Origin: Lepidodermella squamata
Taxonomy: Eukaryota > Gastrotricha
NCBI GenBank assembly: GCA_047495785.1
Contig: JBLDXI010000007.1
Location: forward strand, 4,402,001-4,466,000
DNA: 64,000 nucleotides
Reading direction: 5' to 3'
Shown: positions 22,501 to 33,475 of the stretch, piece after piece
Layout: every line of letters begins with the position of its first letter
How positions within the stretch are numbered: position 1 is the stretch's first letter
The notes under the pieces: generated by a model
Seen by the model: the letters and a program-made list of their open reading frames with translations, nothing else
Database searches by the model: none
Told to the model about the DNA's origin: nothing
Translations under genes and position numbers: made by a program

Positions 22501-25500
22501 GAGGTCAAGAATGTTGCCAGGGGCCGTAGAAATCGGCATCTCCAAGAAAGCACTACTCGTAGCAAGGTTCCAAGCTCTAAGAGAGGCCATTTTCGGATCG
22601 GAGTTTCGATTGCTTGCAAAATAAACTCACGTTGACGTATAGCCATACATTTTCGAGCATTGAGGACTGCCATTCGAGGTGAAGCTCGGCCCTTGACTCG
22701 TTACATCGTTCAACGAGCATGCCAGAGGGTAAATAGCTACAGGTCGGGGAGCTGAAAAGGGTAACTTATTAAGTCGATTTCGATGGCTAATTGTACGACT
22801 AACTTAGCCAGGGACATCGCGATGCTTGTTCGATCTCGGACTGATCGAGGCCTCGTTTGTAGAACTGCATGCAGGCGATGCGACCACTCCACTGGCCGCG
22901 AATCTCGAAATACTCAGTCATCATGAAGACGTCCGGCGTGATGCAGCCCTGATAGTTGATAGCTCGGTCGTATGTGTCGTAGTAGACGCGACTCACGCCG
23001 CTTCGGCAGTCGACAGTCACCGCGAAGAAGAACCAGCGATCCGACGGCGGGTAGGCGTCAATCCACGGCCATTGCCAGCTAATCACCGAATTGATTGTGT
23101 AGTCTAGCTTGATTTGACGCGTTGTTGTGAAACGCATGTTGAACCGCCATATTCTGTTTTGATTCTTCATAGAATTCATCTTCTCACATCGAAATAACCT
23201 ACTCACCCGCTTGTTGACTTGCATTTCATCAAAAAAATGTCACCCGTGTTACCAGCACTCGGGTAGTATAGCCAGGCCGCAAACGTCCAGCCGTTGTTCA
23301 GATCAATCGTGTTTATGTTAGTTGTTCGAACTAGAATAGCTCGATCAGCCCCTGGCCACTGCAATGCGCCCAGTGGGCGGCCATCGAACCCAGCCACGTA
23401 GGTTAAGCTCGGCGGAATGATGGCGTGATTGCCGTTGCTCGACAAATCATCGCCACCCCGCAGGTAGTCGAACAGCCAAAGGCCATCCGGGTTCAATGTA
23501 ACCACGCCGGGGTAGTTCGGCGTCACAATTTCAACTGCGGATATTGTTCTCGTTGAGCCGAGATCAATTGTAGCGAATGGACGGCCGGAACTCGCTGGGC
23601 TGCCGGTTATTCTCGTGCAGTTCTGCTGGTGCTGCAGTCGAATAACGCGAGGTTGCGTAATCGACGCAGGGCTTGATAGGGTGGAATCAAAACCTGAAGC
23701 ACTAACGATGCTATTCGCTGCTAGGTTGCGTAAATACGACGGGGTCTCTGCAAAATAATAGCTATACCTAACGCATTAGCGCAATTAACGCAATAGCCTA
23801 CTTTTGCAGCCTAACAGCTCGAAACGATAGCAAATCGTGTTAGAGTAACCGATGGGGATCAGGTTGAAGAATTGACCAATGACGGCCGTCGGAAAGGCTA
23901 TGACAACAACTGTTGAGATGTCCGTATTTGCGGTGAAACCTTTCGAGCCGGAATTATCCATTAAATCGACCCAAATATCATCAACGCGAGCTTTGTATTT
24001 GAATGAGAAAGCCGTAACCCAAGAGCTGGCCTTCGGACAGCCTTGAACTTCAACGCCTCGTATGAAGGTCTGCTTTTTCAGGTCGACCGTAATGCTGTAT
24101 CGGTTGCTGAAAGCCGCCAATCCCCAGTTGAGTCTGGCGTAGTAACTTTGCGCTATGAATACCGGTGTCAACAATTGGCCATCTGTGATTTCTCCGTTTT
24201 CGACACCGAGTGGTTCAAAGCAGTTGACAATAGGACAGCCGAGAAAACTCAATCGACCACCTCTGTAGTAAACTGCTGTTCCATTCTCTATGGTCGAGGT
24301 CAGTTTGATTTGTCGCATTAGCGTCGGCCGAAAAAATTGAAACGAGACTGTACCGCTTGAAAGTAGACAATCCAGGAACTGTTTTTAAGCCAAAATGTAA
24401 AATATTTTTGAGATTGGAACTCATAATATATAAGTTTTGAACATTATTACGGGGTGGTGATCGTACGGACCTTAACTTAAGTGGTAACTTTTCAGCTAAG
24501 TTCACTTTGTTAAGTTTACCTTAAGTTGGGGTTTGATCGAAACTCACCTTATCAAAGGCGCCCTTAGTTAAGGTCCACTTAAAGGAATGTTATCGTACTT
24601 TATCAGGACCTCGATATCGTTCTATCACCAACTTAATTTTTTTACTGAGATTCGAACTTTAGGATAAGTTGAGTGATCAAAGTTAATGTGACATTAAGTG
24701 ATTGAGCAACAATGCCAAAAGACGGCCTGATTTCTTGAGACATATTTTTGTCCCAATTATCAGTTCAAAATGTTTACTTATTTCCTTCTTAAGCATTCGA
24801 TCACACCTCGACTTAAGTTGAGCCTATTTTGCAAAAACAGTTAAAGATAAGGGCGACCTTAACTTTCGATCACCAACCTTAGCACTTGAGGAATTAAGGT
24901 GGTGTTAAGGAGCTTACGATCACCACCCCGTTAGGAGACGGCGCGTCGTCTGGTTTTCGAACAATTAAGAAAGATAGGCTAATTGATAAGCTTCTTTTGA
25001 TTTTGTTTTTGCCTCGGAATCGTACATAAATTTCTAAACCTTGGGTTATGTTTTTCATTTTGATCTTGAAAGTTGAACTCTTTTATAGGCGAACTCCATA
25101 CGTAATCATAGGGAATACTCTGTTCTCTGTTTCTGTTAGTAAATGAAGCTAGGAATCGCAAACCTGTTGCGTAGCTCTGCCAGACATGGCGGGCGTATAA
25201 GAAACGTCATCGAGCGAATAATCGATTCGAAACTGCCGGATGCATTGACCTACGCGGCACTGGTAGCGCAGTTCTGTTAGCCACACTACCCGTTGTAGAT
25301 CTACCTTGAGCCAATTGCCAATCGGCGGATTCATCGCCCAGACTGCCCAATTCAGGTGGCCAGAATTGATGCGACCGAAGTAAGGCGGCTCTTTGTAAAA
25401 CGTGATACCGCTTACTGTCCACGTTGTTGAGGAACTGGATGAATAACCGAGGTCGCTGACGTAGCTCGTATCGTAGTCTAGAACTTCGACCGGGCAAGTT

Positions 25501-25952
25501 GGAGCTGGGTCGCTGGCGAACTCTTTCCAACAAGTCGGCCGCATGACTTCACGCTTGATTGCGTCGAAGTACCAACTCGTCACGCATTGACTACTCGAGC
25601 ACTGGCCAGATTTCGTCAGTTTACTCCGACCGGCTAGAGACATTGACGTGACATCCGTATCTGGCACTAGTCCAGCAATGATCGACCCGACTGGCGAGAT
25701 GCTGAGCAGTGAACACGTTTTCGTGCTTTTGCGAAACTGTAGCGACTGGCACTGCAGATTTCTCGAGCAAAAGGATGCGCAGATCGATTCTTCCGCCGTG
25801 GATTCCGTCAACGCTAGCGCGTAACTGTTGAGATTTGCCAACCCACTTTGCGCAGTCGGAGCAATGGCAGCATTTTCGTGGCGCAGAAAATACTTTCCAC
25901 TGCATACTAGGGAGGGTAGCAGATGGAGGAATATAAAATTCGTCAACTGCAT
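19501..25952 (-). CDS. Secreted PAN / discoidin (F5/8 C) / LamG multidomain adhesion protein
   Basis: Ten minus-strand exons: 25164-25952, 23802-24378, 23207-23747, 22804-23153, 22649-22751, 21960-22612, 21305-21910, 20907-21247, 20715-20853, 19501-20657 (1751 aa). I start at MQLTNFIFLHLLPSLVCSG, a signal peptide. Domains in order: PAN/apple (about 25-115, CASFCSRNLQCQSLQFR); two F5/8 type C domains (about 170-316 and 320-455, the second NCFEPLGVENGEITDGQL to RFELLGC); a partial discoidin-like stretch; three LamG-like sandwiches (about 545-1205); two more F5/8 C domains (ARYVRIHPVSW, GRFGFKGC); and a C-terminal fucolectin-like part (GWLQVDLGDSYPVAKIIAVT). No membrane segment is seen, so it should be secreted and bind glycans or matrix. 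The fifth intron (22613-22648) is only 36 bp. Its position between receptors C and D may be chance. Confidence 0.8.
24450..24930. mobile_element. PIF/Harbinger-like MITE in intron 1 of the adhesion gene
   Basis: Ends CGGGGTGGTGATCGTA and TACGATCACCACCCCG are perfect inverted repeats, flanked by TTA on both sides (24447-24449 and 24931-24933), the 3-bp duplication typical of PIF/Harbinger elements. The body is rich in AACTTAAG-type palindromes. 481 bp, no coding frame. Confidence 0.65.
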
Positions 25953-26784
25953 AGCTTTTCTTCGAAATGACTCAAAAACGCTGCAATCGCAAACCACGTT
26001 GCTTTTAATTCACGCCCGCTGAATTTTTCGCTGTCAAGAAATGAGCTGGGTGTGATTTTTCACCGTGTTGCGATGTTATGAAATTCGACCGGAATTCCTC
26101 TAAGCAAATATATATGCGAAGCCTGTTCCGTTGCGCCACATTGCGCATTTGCGCAGAACCTATAATTTAAATATGTTGCCACTCCAGCCTTCCATCAATT
26201 ACCAACTTATACCACAGCAATGACATATTTTTGTGTACACAATCAATGTAGTATTTATTATCTTTCGTCGTTTTTGCGAAGGTTTGGCGTATTAAAGTCT
26301 TCACGAAGCTGTGAAACCAACTTGTGAAATCATTTACAATGAAAAACCAACCCAAAGTAAATGTTTAAGACTTTCCAGTTCTTTTAAATCATTTCAAGCA
26401 GAAGCCGTGACATTCTTTGTAACGCGTTTATCGCATTTTTTAATGTCTTATTTTGTGCACGTTTCCCATCAATCTCTGGACAACCTTCGCCTTTCGAGAC
26501 TCGGGTTTCTGTATTGTATGCCACACAAGGTTGCTTAATGCTCGAGGGTAGGAGCCTTACCAATAGTTATTTGCTATTTGAATCAATGTTTTCTTCAAGG
26601 AAAATTTCGGTGTTTACAGGTGTTTGAAGCAACTATCAGCCTTGTTTAAAATTTCGGAAAATGTATACCAAAAGTAGCATTGCCAACTTCAACAACTATC
26701 TGAAGCAGCTGCTGTGATTCGGAATATGCGAGCGAAGTGAAAATGTGTTACGAAAAAATCACTAAATGTTGTACGAAAAGATCA

Positions 26785-26820
26785 CGTTACGAATTTGCGG
26801 GTACGAACTTACTATTCACC
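26785..26820 (-). repeat. Solo terminal repeat of the MULE at 46500-48832
   Basis: CGTTACGAATTTGCGGGTAC continuing GAACTTACTATTCACC is almost identical to the right end of the MULE (48797-48832). Just upstream, TACGAAAAGATCACG matches its subterminal repeats. No left end was found nearby, so this is a fragment or a badly decayed copy. Confidence 0.7.
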
Positions 26821-27020
26821 AAGCGATTTGTTGCGGGTATTTTAAAATAACTTAAACGGCAAGTTCCCAGACCGAGGTGCTTCACAGGCGTCTGCAGGTT
26901 TTTAATTTCGGTGTTAACACCGCCTATTTTCGGTTTCTACATTGTAAATCCTGTAAACCCCTTAAAAACACTGATTGAATATTAGCTGACTATGGAGAAT
27001 GCGTGCCCACGGTTAGATAC

Positions 27021-27115
27021 AGAGCACCTTTCAGTCTGGATGCATTTTTAATGACAACCAAAATAGCTTCGTTGCCAGGCATCGCTAAAAATCCATCGAT
27101 CAATGGCAGAATGAT
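27021..27115 (+). pseudogene. Possible relic of a receptor domain exon
   Basis: The plus frame reads APFSLDAFLM, then IASLPGIAKNPSINGR. This parallels receptor B exon 5 (PFNTPSFQM, then ASSPGFALIIAKNASIGRP), with a gap at FALI. No flanking exons are recognisable. It may be what is left of another receptor gene; the match is short. Confidence 0.3.
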
Positions 27116-27787
27116 GAAAGATGAGGCAATGGTACAATATTATCAGTGCAAGGCTGAAATCGTGGACAGAAATAAATACCACAGCAGGAATCATGACGGG
27201 CTTGCTGCGATCTTGGCGTATAAGCGAGGTTGGCATTCATTATAGGCGCATTGGCGCCGCTTTCTGTCTTTTACGATGTAAGCAGCGTAGAGTCATTTTT
27301 AAACCAGAATCTCAGTGTTTAATTGATGGTTTGCAAAGTAGACTTTGTTTTACAGGTGACGGTTTGCACTTTTAGCTCAGAAGGGGACGTTTATGCCTGG
27401 CGCATTCCCGTTTCGATTCCCGATGTGAACACTTTCAAGCAGATTAACACTTTGTTTAATTTTAGCTATCTCCGAAAAACAACTCTGAATGTATTGATAT
27501 CTTTTCAAAAGTTTGGAAGCAGATGAAATTTATTGCTTTTCGACATCACTTCAAACTCGCACTTCAAACCTCGTTAGTGGTAGAAGTTGTTTCATAGTTT
27601 CCTTGTCAGTATGTTTATGAGACTCGAGGTCCAACTCCTATTATGAAGAAGCTAATACGTCACGCGAGCCTCGCAGAAGCGGTAGCATGTCCTGCACGAA
27701 TTTTTATTTGCAAATGGCTCATTTTTTCTTGAAGAGAAGACTCCATACATAGTATCGAGGCAGAATTCATGATAAGCTCCATTTTAA

Positions 27788-30536
27788 CTGATACTGATAC
27801 TGATACTGTTTTATTTTGCAATTTGTCTTTCAACATTTAGCAATTAGGAATTAACAATACGTTAAGTTATGGCGCCTCACCACAGAAATTGTGAATTTTT
27901 CCAAGTCAGTACATTTAAGATATTTCAAGAATGAAGAATACGAATTATTAACGACGGAAGATGGTAAGCCTGTTCCAAGCTGGGCGCACTCGCATCACAA
28001 ATGAAAACTGAGAGCTGGCATGACTGTAGCTTTCCATCGTAACAGAATGATGCGGTAAGCGCGGATTAGTGGAAATATTAAAGAAGTCAGAGAAATTTAA
28101 GTCCACAGCACGCTGGTACATTTTATGACATAACGCAAGATCGTGTTGGTAGCGTCTTAATTCGAGTGAACACAACCCAAGCTTTTTTAGTCGTTCTTCA
28201 TAGGAGGAGCCTTCGATCGATGAGTAGTAGGTACTACGATATAGCAAACGTTTTGTGAAGCGGATTTGAATCGATTCGACCTTTTCAATATCTGTTATTA
28301 GGTAAGGTGAGTAAACAGACGGGCAAAAGTCAAGACGAGATAAAGTATACGTTTTATAGGCTTTGAGACGTAAGGATTTAGAGGCGAACGATTTACAAAT
28401 AACACCGTTAATTCTGTGGCATTTAGTTGCCAATGCGTTACAGTGCTCAGAGAAGGTGAGATTTTTATCAATAATTATTCCGAGGTCTTTCACTGAGTCC
28501 ACAACATCAAGCTCGACATCTTTAATTTTGAATTTGAACATAAATTTGTTTTGCCCGAGTAAAGCACGACGCATTTTTTCGAATTCGCAGACAGGCCGTT
28601 AGCGTCAAACCAGTTGATGATTTCATCCAAGTCTTTCTGCAGTTCGATGCAATCGCTTAAAGAACGGATCGCCCGGTATAGCTTCGTATCGTCGGCGAAG
28701 AATTTCGCAATCGATCTCTCTACCAACACATTTACTTCTGTCGTGAAAATCAAGAACAGCAGCGGCCCTAGAACAGAGCCCTGAGGTACTCCTGAAGTGA
28801 CCGCCGACCATGATGACACACTGTTATTCACTGCTACCCTGAAAAATCGGTCACTCAAGAAAGCCTTTATCCAGGCGTGCAGGTTTCCACAAATATTGAT
28901 ATCTGAGAGCTTGGTAGTAGTTTATTGTAAAAACAATGATCCGACTGATACTAAGTAACAGTTTGCCTATAGACACGGGTATTTACATTTAGCTAATTCT
29001 TTCTGTACAAATGATTATTTATGATTTTGCATGAGTCTTTTATCGTTGAAATGACGATGTCGCATATGAGTGACTGCGGTAGTTCGAGACGTTTTGCGAA
29101 GTCGCGGAAGAACTTGGTGATGGTACCACGGGCTCCAACGAAGAGACCGATTACTTCGAGGGAAGTTAGATTGTATCTTTCCTTGAAGTATTCTGCGCAA
29201 GGCTCGTAGTGTGCCCGTTTTTCTTTGTCGACTTCCAGGGCTTGATCAAGGCTTTTTTCGAAGCGGATGGTGGGGTCCAAGATCCACCCTTCTCTCGTGT
29301 TTTTATTGAAGGCGATAATGTCGACCCTTTTGAGGCCGTCATTTTCTGCGAGGCAGGAAACTTCCTCGTAGACTTCAAGAGTCTTGTTGTAACAAAGAGA
29401 TCGGCACAACATCGAAGGCTTTTGACAGGTCAAGGTATATAACAATTATATCACTAATTTGCTTTGGGTTTAACGATTTGTCAATAAAGCCAGCGGATCC
29501 GCCACTTTTGTGCAGTGTTCGGTCCTGCGTGAACGGTATGTAGCCCAGATTTTCAAGAATCGTAGTATTTTTGTTGTCGGCGGTGAAACCTGATTCAACC
29601 ACAATAACAATCAGCGGATGATGGTCATCAATTCTTTCCAGTAGTTTATCGAACGTATTAGTTATAGAATTGGCGTTACAATAGAAGACAGTAAAGTAAG
29701 GTAGCGAAGAGGAGCTATCATTGCCTGCGGGGGCGCCAAATACCTATTCTCTGAAGAATTCCGAGAAAGAAAGAGAATCGCAAACATTAACTTGGCGATC
29801 GAGGATGTCGAAGAAATTTACAGCCGGCGGCGGCGTGCTTTTCACAATCATATCAGAGTGTTGCAGCGATTTCACGTACTTTTCATTAAAATCACTCACA
29901 AAATCATCACAATTTGGAGCCATAGACGACTTCCTTGTAACACGCTTAGGACTTGGTTCACACACGTAAGCAATATCGGGCAGAATAGACAGAATATGAT
30001 GCGAGAATGACGGCGGTACAGGCAAAGAATCATCGGATCTAGTGTCACAACCGCAAAGAAAAGCAAGGTTGCTGTTGTTTTTCGCGATCAATTTAAAAAC
30101 ATTTTTTGGCAGCTTCGAACAATCTGAGTGGACTAAGTTATCGCATAATTTACACTTGATGAATGAGGCAGAATTTTTAATAATACGATCACATTTAACA
30201 TAGATAGTTTTTTGCTCGAACCCAGACATAGATTCAAAATCTCGCACGTTAATCGTGACTTGACCTGGAAGCAGATTAAGACGTTCAATGAGCACAGCCG
30301 GAACCAGCTTTGAATCACTCGCACGTGACGGCTTTACGGTTTCCGCACGCGAGGTGGCAGTTTTGTTGACGCGTGGCAGTGACTTGTTTTTCTGGCTGCT
30401 ACGTGTTGACATGACGATGTAAGAGGTTAAAGTCCTCAAATTTAAAAATTTCTTGGACTTTGGACCAGGCTCGATGTTCGGCTTGTCGATACCCGGTTGG
30501 CCTAGTTTGAGCGACAGGTGGTAAGTTTACCCTGAT
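27788..30536 (-). mobile_element. CR1-like LINE, broken
   Basis: Reading on the minus strand: an ORF1 with a PHD-like zinc finger (30439-29744, CKLCDNLVHSDC), a short endonuclease remnant (VESGFTADNKNTTILENLGY), then RT motifs YLDLSKAFDVV, SGVPQGSVLGPLLF and FADDTKLYRAI, then a C-terminal part (28574-27948). The endonuclease jumps directly to RT motif A, so an internal piece is missing. A foreign LINE fragment interrupts the RT at 28918-29390, and there is a frameshift near 28500-28570. The 3' end is a hexamer tail, seen on the plus strand as CTGATA repeats at 27788-27808. PHD-type ORF1 and this RT type fit the CR1 group. Confidence 0.75.
28918..29390 (-). pseudogene. Fragment of another LINE with a nuclease-like C-terminal domain
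   Basis: A 150-residue minus-strand frame (29445-28993) reads KRVDIIAFNKNTREGWILDP, then TIRFEKSLDQ, VDKEKRAHYEP and VIGLFVGARGTI. The R-x-D-I-I-A, D-P-T-I-R-F-E and K-x-x-Y arrangement looks like the PD-(D/E)XK-type domain found at the C-terminus of some retroelement polyproteins. Sequence on both sides belongs to the CR1-like RT (KAFDVV before, KLSDINICGN after), so this piece was inserted there, in the same orientation. Confidence 0.6.
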
Positions 30537-31958
30537 TGTAGTGCGGTGCAAGACGTCACCTGTTTGTCGCGTGCCGCCTCGCGCCTCGCCCTTAAGTTGT
30601 AAACAAGAGCTGTTTATAAACGCCCAGAAATTCCTATTCTGGGAGGCACGTTAGATAGTTAATAAAAGTAATTAGTTTGCCAAGTTAGTCTTTTTCAACC
30701 GCTACATTTTGGTGGCCACTGGGGGCCCGGCCTTCGTTCAACTGCGCTCTGGAATCGTGTCGGTATGGACTACCGTTATGCCAGCCAACCAAGCGGGCCC
30801 GTGTACTGCTACGGCTCTATCGACGCTCCCGTCGAGCCCTGTCTATCCCGTGTCGACGACAGTCAGCGTTGGAGGAGGAGGTGCCGCCCTGGTTGGTGGA
30901 AATCGAAATTCGACAACCGTTCGCACTCGCTGCTGGTACCTGAGCCTATGGACCACGCACTCGCCAACCGTGCCAAAGCTGTTCGATCTGCCGCGCTGCC
31001 CGCCGAGCCGACGAAAGCGATAGAAGCAAGCCACGATCAAGTGCGGCCCAGGCGAGTTCGCCAAGGTACTGATTCAACCGTTCAACATGAAAATCTAGTG
31101 ACAATCAGTCTAGTGAAATTGTGCTTACAAGCTCTCGGAATTTTACTGTAGTCTTAGAAAATCATTATGAAAATAATTTGACGTATCAAAAAGTGCTCAT
31201 TCATTTTTTTTCACGTGCCCTCCGCTGGATTTTTTTTCATTCACTCATTCACTCCTAAGTACATGTTATTGCTTTCGTTTCATCCTTGGTTCAATTTTGT
31301 AAACGCTGATCGTTTAAATCGCCTTCCCGACTTCAGTTGATGTGGTGGTGTGAACAATTGTTCGCAGTTATTAGTTGACGTGGTGGTGTTCAATATCGCC
31401 TTTCCGACCTTTGTTGATGTGGTGGTGTTCAATATCGCCTTCCCGGCTAGTAGTTGATGTAGTGATGTTCAACATCGCCTTCCCGACTTTGTTGATGTGG
31501 TGGTGCTAGCGCTGAAGCGAATACATTGTTGAGACTGTAATAAATTATCTGGGGATCTTTGTCGATCTGTGTCTGTGTCTCTTCTCGGCCTGATACTGGA
31601 AGAATAAAGATGAAAGGCTACACTTGGGAGGACGAACATTACTTGATGATTGTTGAGCTGGGTGTGTAATGGCGAGAAAGATTAGACCGATGACACTGAA
31701 ATCTACAGATCTCCTTTGTACTAGTAATTTGTCGCAATAATTTTTGTCAAAATGTGTGCTCTAGTTCTTTCATAAGAAGGGGAGGTGTTGTAGTGCGGTG
31801 CAAGACGTCACCTGTTTGTCGCGTGCCGCCTCGCGCCTCGCCCTTAAGTTGTAAACAAGAGCTGTTTATAAACGCCCAGAAATTCCTATTCTGGGAGGCA
31901 CGTTAGATAGTTAATAAAAGTAATTAGTTTGCCAAGTTAGTCTTTTTCAACCGCTACA
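30537..31958 (+). mobile_element. Miniature LTR retrotransposon (TRIM-like), very young
   Basis: Two LTRs of 170 bp (30537-30706 and 31789-31958) appear identical by eye. They start TGTAGTGCGG and end ACCGCTACA and contain AATAAAA. The element is flanked by TGAT on both sides (30533-30536 and 31959-31962), a 4-bp target duplication. A purine-rich tract AAGAAGGGGAGGTGT abuts the right LTR. The 1.1-kb interior has no protease, RT or integrase; two overlapping frames (30709-31023 and 30765-31151) resemble nothing I know. It must be mobilised in trans. It inserted at the 5' side of the CR1-like LINE. Confidence 0.85.
31330..31510 (+). repeat. Tandem repeat inside the LTR element
   Basis: Four imperfect units containing GTTGATGTGGTGGTG followed by TTCAATATCGCCTTCCCG, spaced about 55 bp apart. 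They lie in the internal region of the miniature LTR retrotransposon. Whether they play a role in packaging or expression cannot be told. Confidence 0.6.
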
Positions 31959-32003
31959 TGATTTTGGTGATGCGGTGTCGCAGCTGAGCGCCGATCGATT
32001 GAA

Positions 32004-32680
32004 CATAGCATAGCATAGCATTTTCTTTATTTTATCTTTTCCTTCATTAATTGATCAACAATAACATAACAATAACAAGTTCCAATAACAAGTGAGTTCA
32101 AGTACAGAAACGAAGAAACAAAAATGAGAAGGAAAAATGATAAAATAAAATTCACTCCGGTGTACCCAATTCGCCGGGCGTGATGTAAATTTTGTTCACG
32201 CCAAGCGAACCGAGTGTCGGAGGAGGACCGGTAGCAAGCTACCTATCCTGATCGTCAACCTCAAAAACTCATCCTTACTCTGATATTTCAATTTCACCAA
32301 AATAACTATGAATTTTTTGTCTCCAAGTAGTTCTAACCTGGGCCAGGCCGTCGGCCTCCTCAAAATTGTTAATCCCTATTTTGTTCAAATGTTTTTTGAT
32401 GCAATCAATCCACCTTAATTTTGGTCGCCCTCGAGGTCTACTCCAAGTATCATCCGGCGGCTGCCAGTACCGCACGTGGCTTGCCAACCTTACGGGGTCC
32501 ATGCGAGCGACGTGCCCGTACCAGCGAAGTTGCCGCCTAGCAATTTTGAATGTAAATTGTTCTGAACCACACATATTTCTAATGACCTCATTGCGAATCC
32601 TGTCCCTAAGTGTTACTCCGCATATCTTACGCAAATAACGCATATAGCCTACGTCGAGTCGCCTCGCATCCTCGATCGAT
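32004..32680 (-). mobile_element. RTE-like LINE 3' fragment
   Basis: A 122-residue frame (32643-32275) ends the LINE ORF2: RKICGVTLRDRIRNEVIRN, LRWYGHVARMDPVRL, RPRGRPKLRWIDCIKKHL. The plus strand shows the 3' tail as CATAG repeats at 32004, i.e. (ATGCT)n on the LINE strand. It is 5'-truncated. It is closely related to the LINE at 33476-36180 and the relic at 3003-3115. Confidence 0.75.
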
Positions 32681-33475
32681 TGAAGAAGGGATAAGCCGGA
32701 CAGCCGTAATCACGGGTGGATTGAGATAAAAAATAATATGAGTAAAGTCTCTAGGCGAGAAAAAACACGGCGGGAGGCCTCGAGGATGCGTCTCCCGCTA
32801 ACCTCAGAAAATTTAATATTCAACCGCAGATCCGAACCAAGCGACTGTTGACGCTCGCAGCTGAAATATGTGGGCGACAGTGGCAGATTCTATGAACTAG
32901 TCTGTGAACAAAGTCTATGAAGTACAGTGCGCCCTCCATAAATGCAAAGCGTCGGGAGACACGCGTTTGCTTTTACGGAGGGTTGCATTTATAGAGGGCT
33001 GTTAAAGAGCTAGCGATGAATCATAAGTGCGTCGCTAAGGTTTTTTCATAGTTGCTAAGGCGACGATGGTTTTAGTGGTTAGCCATGTTTTGAGATAAGC
33101 CGGAACGAATTCAGTGAACTTCATTTATTTGAATGGGTTGTAGTATTTGTAAAAGCAAAAACTCGAAAAATCGCGTGCGCACGATTTTGTTGATCGCAAT
33201 CTTAATGAGCTTTATAAAAAACAACGGTCTGTAAAGATCGAGAGGTTGGGTTTTTGGGTGAGATAACACCGCGCGACCGTCAAGTAAAAAGCTGGAAAGC
33301 TGCCCGCAGCGCTTAAATTTCGTTGCTAACGACGCCTAACTTTTCACAGTAAATATAAATTATCAAACTAAAATTATTATTTTAATGAAAAATAATTTTT
33401 CAACAAATAAAATAAACAAATAAAATAAACAAATAAAATATCTGCGATTGAATATTAAATTTTCTGAGATTTTTT

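Larger units (their letters stand above)
25953..27787. other. Intergenic with a solo MULE end and a possible relic exon
   Basis: This is the upstream side of the adhesion gene. It holds a solo terminal repeat of the MULE family (26785-26820) and a possible relic of a receptor exon (27021-27115). Nothing else is recognisable. Confidence 0.5.

Noticed and set aside
22613-22630. 18-nt intron using GTGAGT and the same acceptor
   Set aside because: Phase fits, but a GTATGG donor 18 nt earlier gives a 36-nt intron in the same phase, which is more credible.
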